From JBBRYW01 sp038237235 (GTDB lineage: Bacteria; Actinomycetota; Thermoleophilia; Gaiellales; Gaiellaceae), in contig JBBRYW010000002.1 in the NCBI GenBank assembly GCA_038237235.1, positions 1 through 64,000 of the forward strand: a DNA stretch of 64,000 nt, given 5' to 3'. The position numbers and the translations under genes are program-made. Below, in pieces: positions 59,760 through 64,000 of the stretch (position 1 is the first letter of the stretch; each line of letters starts with the position of its first letter). The notes below the pieces were generated by a model. That model saw only the letters and a program-made list of their open reading frames with translations, did no database searches and was not told where the DNA came from.

Positions 59760-60376
59760 GCACGTCCCCGCAGCTCGCCGACCCCCAGGTTTCGCGCACG
59801 AAGTTCGCCCGCGAAGTCGAGGAGTTCCGGCAGCTCGCCGGCGACTACTCTCGCCGCGGATGGCTACTGGTCGAAGCGGAGTTCCCGCGCATCTTCGTCA
59901 TCATGGCCGCGCCGCAGCTCAAACCGTCGCCGATCGTCACCGGCCTTCTGCTGGACTACACCGACTATGACCTAAGGCCGCCCTCAGTCCAGCTCGCCGA
60001 TCCGTTCAGCCGCGCGCCCTACAAAGCCGGCCAGCTCCCGACGAACCTGCTGCGCCAGGTCGAGACCGACGCGGTGCCGATCGGGCTGGCGCTTCCGCCC
60101 GGCTTCGCCGCGCCGCGGGTGATCCAGCAGCAGCCGCTCATGCAGAGCTATGGGCCTGAAGAGCTTCCGTTCCTGTGTATTGCCGGCGTCCGCGAGTATC
60201 ACGAACACCCCGCCCACTCCGGCGACCGCTGGGAGCTCCATCGCCGAGATGGCGCCGGCAGGCTCGTGCGCATCCTCGAAATCATCGACACCTACGGCGT
60301 CCGTCCGCTGAATGGCTACGGCGTCACCCTTGTCCCACAGGTGTCAGGACTGACACAAGGCGAGGTACCGGCGTGA
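59756..60376 (+). CDS. E2-position protein with C-E-H-H pattern
   Basis: A 206-residue protein between the modifier and the peptidase genes. The N-terminal part (EEFRQLAGDYSRRGWLLVEA, FPRIFVIMAAP) and PPSVQLADPFSRAPY resemble a diverged E2/UBC fold. There is only one cysteine, C141, in LPFLCIAGVREYHEHPAHSG, with E147, H149, H151 and H154 close by: this matches the predicted metal-binding CEHH domain described in such operons. C141 is either the thioester residue or a metal ligand. GTG start overlapping the modifier stop. Confidence 0.72.
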   Translation: MSTSPQLADPQVSRTKFAREVEEFRQLAGDYSRRGWLLVEAEFPRIFVIMAAPQLKPSPIVTGLLLDYTDYDLRPPSVQLADPFSRAPYKAGQLPTNLLRQVETDAVPIGLALPPGFAAPRVIQQQPLMQSYGPEELPFLCIAGVREYHEHPAHSGDRWELHRRDGAGRLVRILEIIDTYGVRPLNGYGVTLVPQVSGLTQGEVPA

Positions 60377-60846
60377 CGCTGGAGGGGGTCGAGAAGTTCT
60401 CCGTCCCCGAAGACGTCGTCGCGAACACCGAGCGCAGCCTGCGCCGAGCCGGGCGCGATGGCTACGAGCTATTCGTCCTCTGGAGCGGCATGCACAAGAA
60501 CTCCTCGTTCCGGGTCAGCACGGCTCACGTGCCCGAACAGAGCTCCTACCGCTTGAAGGGCGGGCTCTGCGTCCGTGTCGAGGGCGAGGCGCTCCACAAG
60601 CTGAACGTCTGGCTGTTCGAGAATGAGGAGACGCTCGGCGTGCAGGTACACGCCCACCCGACCGACGCCTACCACTCCAACACCGACGATACCTACCCGA
60701 TCGTCACCATCCTCGGCGGGCTCTCTCTCGTCGTCCCCGACTTCTGCCACGCCGGGCTCTTCGCCCGCAGCGCCGCCTACCGGCTCTCGCGCGACGGCTG
60801 GCACGAGGACTCAAGACCCGTGACCCAGCTGATCGAGGTCGTCTGA
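60373..60846 (+). CDS. JAMM/JAB-type deubiquitinase-like metallopeptidase
   Basis: A 157-residue JAB domain. The zinc motif is TLGVQVHAHPTDAYHSNTDD with H93-x-H95 and S102-x-x-D105, one residue shorter between H and S than the textbook H-x-H-P-x6-S form. ELFVLWSGMH is the first-strand region that normally supplies the glutamate. It should mature the modifier precursor (GGA to GG) and/or remove it from targets. GTG at 60373 overlaps the previous stop; the stop shares a base with the next ATG. Confidence 0.82.
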   Translation: MTLEGVEKFSVPEDVVANTERSLRRAGRDGYELFVLWSGMHKNSSFRVSTAHVPEQSSYRLKGGLCVRVEGEALHKLNVWLFENEETLGVQVHAHPTDAYHSNTDDTYPIVTILGGLSLVVPDFCHAGLFARSAAYRLSRDGWHEDSRPVTQLIEVV

Positions 60847-62336
60847 TGCTCGCCGACTACTACCTGCGCAACGCCGCCGCCGCCGCCCAAGTCCTCTCGG
60901 GCTTCGACGAGGAGCTGTTTCGCTCGCGGCTCGAATCGACGCCGGTCGGGATCTCGCTCGGCGCCGACGTGGAATCAGGCGAGGGACGCGCGGTCGCCGA
61001 CCTCCTCGTCCGCCTCAGCGCTCGGCTCTACCCCACGCTGGCCCTCATCGGTGAGCCAGCCACGGTAGCCCCGCTCGCCGAACTCGCTAAGGCGATCAAC
61101 CCAATGATCGACCTCGTCGACGAGGCGACCATTGGCGTCGCCGTCAGCGACGGCAACGCCTTTCAAACGACGATCTACGCTGGCTCAGATGGCTGGGACG
61201 GGTTCGTGAGCGCGACAGAGCCGCAGAGTCTCGGCGCGAGCGACAACCCGTTCGGCGCCGGGGTCGCGGCCTGCCTCGCCGCCGCCGGCCTCTTCCGCGC
61301 TGTCTTCCTGCCCGACTGGAAGGAGCGCGTCGACGAGCGCGCGCGCTTCTCGGCCCTCGCAGGCGACGCTGTCGAAGCCGCGACCAACTCTCCCTCCACA
61401 CCTTGGCGCCTTGAAGAAGATGCCGTATTGGTCGGCGCCGGCGCTGTCGGCCAAGGCGCCCTCTGGGCTCTCTCCCGGGCGCCCTTGAGCGGGCGGCTGC
61501 ATGTCGTCGACATGGAGGTCCTCGAGCTCAGCAACCTGCAGCGCTACGTCCTTACCGAGCGCACCGACGAGATTCGCGACAAGGTCGAGATCGCGGCCAC
61601 GCTCGACTCCACCCTCGAACTCGTCCCGCACGCGGAAGACCTGGCCGCTTTCCTTGCGAAAAACGGCTACCGCTGGAGCGCGATGCTCCTCGGGCTCGAC
61701 AGCGCCCGCGACCGTGTCAGCGCGCAAGCGTCTCTGCCGCGCTTCGTCGCCAACGCCTGGACGCAACCTGGCGATCTCGGCGTCGCCGCTCACTCGCGCT
61801 TCGGCGGCGAGGGGGCCTGCGTCGCCTGCTTCTATCTTCCGGAGGCGCGCCTCAAGAACGAGGACGAGCTCGTCGCCGAGACGCTCGGCGTGTCGCAGTT
61901 CCTCATGCAAGTGCGTACGTTACTGGCAACCGGTGAGCCAGTCGACCGCGGATTCTTGGAGGCGGTTGCCCAGGCAGTCAGCCAACCTTTGGAGGCGCTC
62001 TTGCCCTTCGAGGGCAGGACAGTCCGCGAGCTCTACGTCGAGGGCTTTTGCGGCGGCGCAGTGATCCCGATCGGCAGGGCCGGCAAGCTCCACCAGGTTG
62101 CGCAGGAAGTGCACGTCCCGCTCGCGCACCAGTCTGCCCTCGCCGGCGTCCTCCTCGCCGCCGCGCTCGTCCGCCACGCTATCGCGGGCGAGGAGGAGCT
62201 GACGCACGTCACGCGGCTCGACGTCTTAAAGCCGGTCGGTCAGTTCCTGCGACAACCGCTACGCGCGCGGCGCGATGGACGCTGCATTTGCGACGACGCT
62301 GACTTCGTCACGGCTTACGCGGCGAAGTACGACTGA
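60846..62336 (+). CDS. E1-like (ThiF-family) activating enzyme with N-terminal extension
   Basis: A 496-residue protein. Residues ~190-345 are the adenylating Rossmann domain: VLVGAGAVGQGALWALSRAP (G197, G199, G202), HVVDMEVLELSNLQRYVLTE (D222, N230, R233), DKVEIAATLD (K246) and GLDSARDR. CVAC (325-328) and CIC (480-482) could form a zinc site; C402 in YVEGFCGGAVIPIG is a candidate catalytic cysteine. The first ~190 residues are an unrecognised extra domain. It would adenylate the modifier tail and pass it to the E2-position protein. Confidence 0.85.
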   Translation: MLADYYLRNAAAAAQVLSGFDEELFRSRLESTPVGISLGADVESGEGRAVADLLVRLSARLYPTLALIGEPATVAPLAELAKAINPMIDLVDEATIGVAVSDGNAFQTTIYAGSDGWDGFVSATEPQSLGASDNPFGAGVAACLAAAGLFRAVFLPDWKERVDERARFSALAGDAVEAATNSPSTPWRLEEDAVLVGAGAVGQGALWALSRAPLSGRLHVVDMEVLELSNLQRYVLTERTDEIRDKVEIAATLDSTLELVPHAEDLAAFLAKNGYRWSAMLLGLDSARDRVSAQASLPRFVANAWTQPGDLGVAAHSRFGGEGACVACFYLPEARLKNEDELVAETLGVSQFLMQVRTLLATGEPVDRGFLEAVAQAVSQPLEALLPFEGRTVRELYVEGFCGGAVIPIGRAGKLHQVAQEVHVPLAHQSALAGVLLAAALVRHAIAGEEELTHVTRLDVLKPVGQFLRQPLRARRDGRCICDDADFVTAYAAKYD

Positions 62337-62385
62337 TCAGGTCCAGCCCGTGTCTGCCGGCCGCGGCTGCTCGTAGCTTTGCGCT

Positions 62386-62709
62386 ATGCAGATCTCGAAG
62401 CGGACCAGGTTCAAGTTCGGCGAGTTCGCCACCGCGTACGCCGTCTTACGCCAGATCGATCTCGTCTTCATGAGCGAGGATTTCGAACACGTCGTGGAGT
62501 GGCTAGACCTCGATTCCGGCATGCGCCGAAGCCTCGTATCTGGCTACCACGCCGCGATCGACTTCTCTGATCCGGTGCAGCTCGGACGGCTAATCCGCGT
62601 CTACGCGGATGCCATCACCTCCTGGGGCCGTGACGAGCACGGCGACCTGGTTCCAACCATGATCCGACCTGAGATCGGGCTGCCCGGGGGATTGTTCCGT
62701 TCGACTTAG
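62386..62709 (+). CDS. Small protein, faintly abortive-infection-like
   Basis: A 107-residue frame 50 bases after the E1 gene on the same strand. ISKRTRFKFGEFATAYAVLR and MRRRSLVSGYHAAIDFSDP-like spacing (SLVSGYHAAIDFSDPVQLGR, LIRVYADAITSW) recall N-terminal domains of abortive-infection (AbiJ-type) proteins, but the match is from memory and weak. Such proteins are usually 250-300 residues, so this may be a truncated copy. Could be a fifth gene of the system. Confidence 0.5.
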   Translation: MQISKRTRFKFGEFATAYAVLRQIDLVFMSEDFEHVVEWLDLDSGMRRSLVSGYHAAIDFSDPVQLGRLIRVYADAITSWGRDEHGDLVPTMIRPEIGLPGGLFRST

Positions 62710-62838
62710 TTCCGTCCGACTTGGCTAGGCGGCCCGAGCTGGCGCCTGACACCGGAGGTTCTCGGCTTCATTCTGCGTCGTGCGGATGCACGACATCGCC
62801 GGCCTCCTCGGAGTGAGCACCGACTGTGCCTGCCGAAC

Positions 62839-63609
62839 CTATGCCTCGAACCGGCTGATCCGCTCGAGCAGCGCCTCGGGGTCGACGCCCGTCGGCACCT
62901 CGACCTCGTCGACGATCCGGCCGTCGAGGATCCGAACGACCCGGTCGCAGCGGCTCGCGATCACCGGGTCGTGGGTGGCGACGACGACGGTCATCCCGTG
63001 CCGCTCGCGCAGGTCGAGCAGAAGCTGCATCAGCTCGAGCGCCGTCTGGGAGTCGACGTTGCCGGTCGGCTCGTCGGCGAGGAGCAGGATCGGGTCGTTG
63101 ATCAGCGCGCGCGCGATCGCAACCCGCTGCTGCTGCCCGCCCGACATGCGAGAGGGAAGGGATGCCTCGCGCCCTTCGAGGCCGACCGCGGCGAGCAGCT
63201 CGCTCGCTCGCGCGAACTTGTCGAACTCGGTCTTGTAGGGCAGCAAGGGCGCCGCCACGTTGTCGAGCGCGGTCAGCACGGGCAGCAGGTGGAAGCGCTG
63301 AAAGACGAAGCCGATCCGGCGCCGGTAGGCGACCTGGCGCTGGCCGCTGAGCGCGGTGACCTCCTCGCCGGCGACCGTGATCCGTCCCTCGTCGACGACG
63401 TCCATTGCGCCGACCACGTGCAAGAGCGTCGACTTCCCCGAGCCCGAAGGGCCGGTGATCGCAACCACCTTGCCGGGCTCGACCACGAGGCTGACGCCGT
63501 CGAGCGCCGTGATCGTCGCCTCGCCGAGCCGGTAGCGCTTACCGACGTCCTCCAGCTCCACCCGCGCGCCGGGGGCTTGTTGGCCGTTCTTGCTGCTGCG
63601 AAGATCCAT
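62839..63609 (-). CDS. ABC transporter ATP-binding protein (LolD/MacB type)
   Basis: A 256-residue ATPase: Walker A TGPSGSGKSTLLHVVGAMD, Q-loop FVFQRFHLLPVLTALDNV, signature MSGGQQQRVAIARAL, Walker B LLLADEPTGNVD and switch VVATHDPVIA. The DEPTGNVDS form marks the LolD/MacB/FtsE-like group working with FtsX-type permeases. The permease is not visible in the window. Divergent from the PadR regulator, which may control it. Confidence 0.92.
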   Translation of the reverse strand: MDLRSSKNGQQAPGARVELEDVGKRYRLGEATITALDGVSLVVEPGKVVAITGPSGSGKSTLLHVVGAMDVVDEGRITVAGEEVTALSGQRQVAYRRRIGFVFQRFHLLPVLTALDNVAAPLLPYKTEFDKFARASELLAAVGLEGREASLPSRMSGGQQQRVAIARALINDPILLLADEPTGNVDSQTALELMQLLLDLRERHGMTVVVATHDPVIASRCDRVVRILDGRIVDEVEVPTGVDPEALLERISRFEA

Positions 63610-63665
63610 CTGGCCGGCTAGCATACATTGCGGCCATGCAGAAGCTAACTCGCTAAGGAAATCGC

Positions 63666-64000
63666 GTGCCGATCCAACATGCAGTGCTCGCCCTGCTCGC
63701 CACGGGCCCCGCCCACGGCTACGGCCTGAAGGCGAGCTTCGAGGACTCGATCGGCCCGCAGTGGGGCGAGCTCAACATCGGCCACCTCTACCAGGTGCTC
63801 GAGCGCCTGATCCGCGACGAGCTCGTGACGAAGCGCGTCGTCGCGCAGTCGGATCGGCCGGACAAGAACGTCTACCGCCTGACCGAGGCCGGCCGCGCCG
63901 AGCTCGAGCGCTGGCTGGAGACGCCGTTCGTGCGCCAGGGCGGCTACCGAGACGACTTCTTCCTCAAGTTGTTCGCGGCCGCCCGACTCGGCGAGGAGGA
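63666..64000 (+). CDS. PadR-family transcriptional regulator (3' end cut by window)
   Basis: The first ~111 residues of a PadR regulator: IQHAVLALLATGPAHGYGLK and LNIGHLYQVLERLIRDELVT form the winged helix, NVYRLTEAGRAELERWLE the wing and start of the dimer helix. GTG start at 63666 with AAGGAAA upstream. Divergent from the ABC ATPase, a common arrangement in which PadR represses an exporter. Confidence 0.92.
   Translation, partial: MPIQHAVLALLATGPAHGYGLKASFEDSIGPQWGELNIGHLYQVLERLIRDELVTKRVVAQSDRPDKNVYRLTEAGRAELERWLETPFVRQGGYRDDFFLKLFAAARLGEE

Noticed and set aside
1..64000. CRISPR array or Cas genes
   Set aside because: No regularly spaced short repeats and no Cas motifs were seen.
1..64000. 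Insertion sequence or transposase/integrase gene
   Set aside because: No DDE, HUH-transposase or tyrosine/serine recombinase motifs were recognised, despite the attachment-site-like repeats.

Overview
The window is 64 kb of GC-rich DNA with dense genes and many 1-4 base start/stop overlaps. Gene content (GatCAB, class III cyclase-AAA-TPR regulator, Rpf-like protein, ArsR/PadR regulators, anti-sigma zinc fingers) suggests an actinomycete, plausibly class Thermoleophilia. That assignment is inference; no rRNA or phylogenetic marker is present. Several genes are broken by single-base shifts, some in G/C runs, which points to a draft or metagenomic assembly as well as real gene decay.

1-25.5 kb is chromosomal housekeeping: sugar aminotransferase and IlvE, a serine-synthesis pair (class V aminotransferase-SerA), a large adenylate cyclase/AAA/TPR regulator, exported proteins, an Rpf-like protein, the gatC-gatA-gatB operon, a cold-shock gene, folD, a ferritin-like di-iron protein, an HMG-CoA reductase, a PD40/RTX exported protein, a metalloprotease-like protein, a sarcosine-oxidase-like flavoprotein and tRNA-Cys(GCA).

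25.5-28.9 kb is a gene graveyard: frameshifted or truncated MFS transporter, aminoglycoside phosphotransferase, vanadium haloperoxidase and methyltransferase, then a 3' piece of a tRNA-Asp and a 3' piece of a tRNA-Gly.

28.6-54.6 kb is bounded by two ~117-bp direct repeats that both carry the 3' part of tRNA-Gly(GCC), so it looks like one or more integrated elements. Cargo includes a mercury module (CcdA/thioredoxin-like fusion, redoxin, MerT/F-like small protein, ArsR with CmtR-like cysteines, MerA and two further disulfide reductases). It also has a radical SAM / methyltransferase / CDP-alcohol phosphotransferase cluster, two ECF sigma factors with anti-sigma partners, a molybdopterin oxidoreductase with cytochrome b and a cupredoxin. 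Further cargo is an NrtS-like protein, a candidate UxxC selenoprotein, a DUF929 pair, an esterase, an ABC exporter and many gene remnants.

54.6-62.7 kb follows the right repeat: a MobF (TrwC/TraA) relaxase-helicase, an unknown gene, then a divergent winged-helix regulator and a tightly overlapping four-gene operon. The operon encodes a ubiquitin-like protein ending in GGA, an E2-position protein with one cysteine and a C-E-H-H pattern, a JAMM peptidase and an E1-like enzyme. This bacterial ubiquitin-like conjugation system, with its own regulator and an elaborate intergenic operator, is the most interesting part of the window. The window ends in an ABC ATPase and a divergent, truncated PadR regulator.
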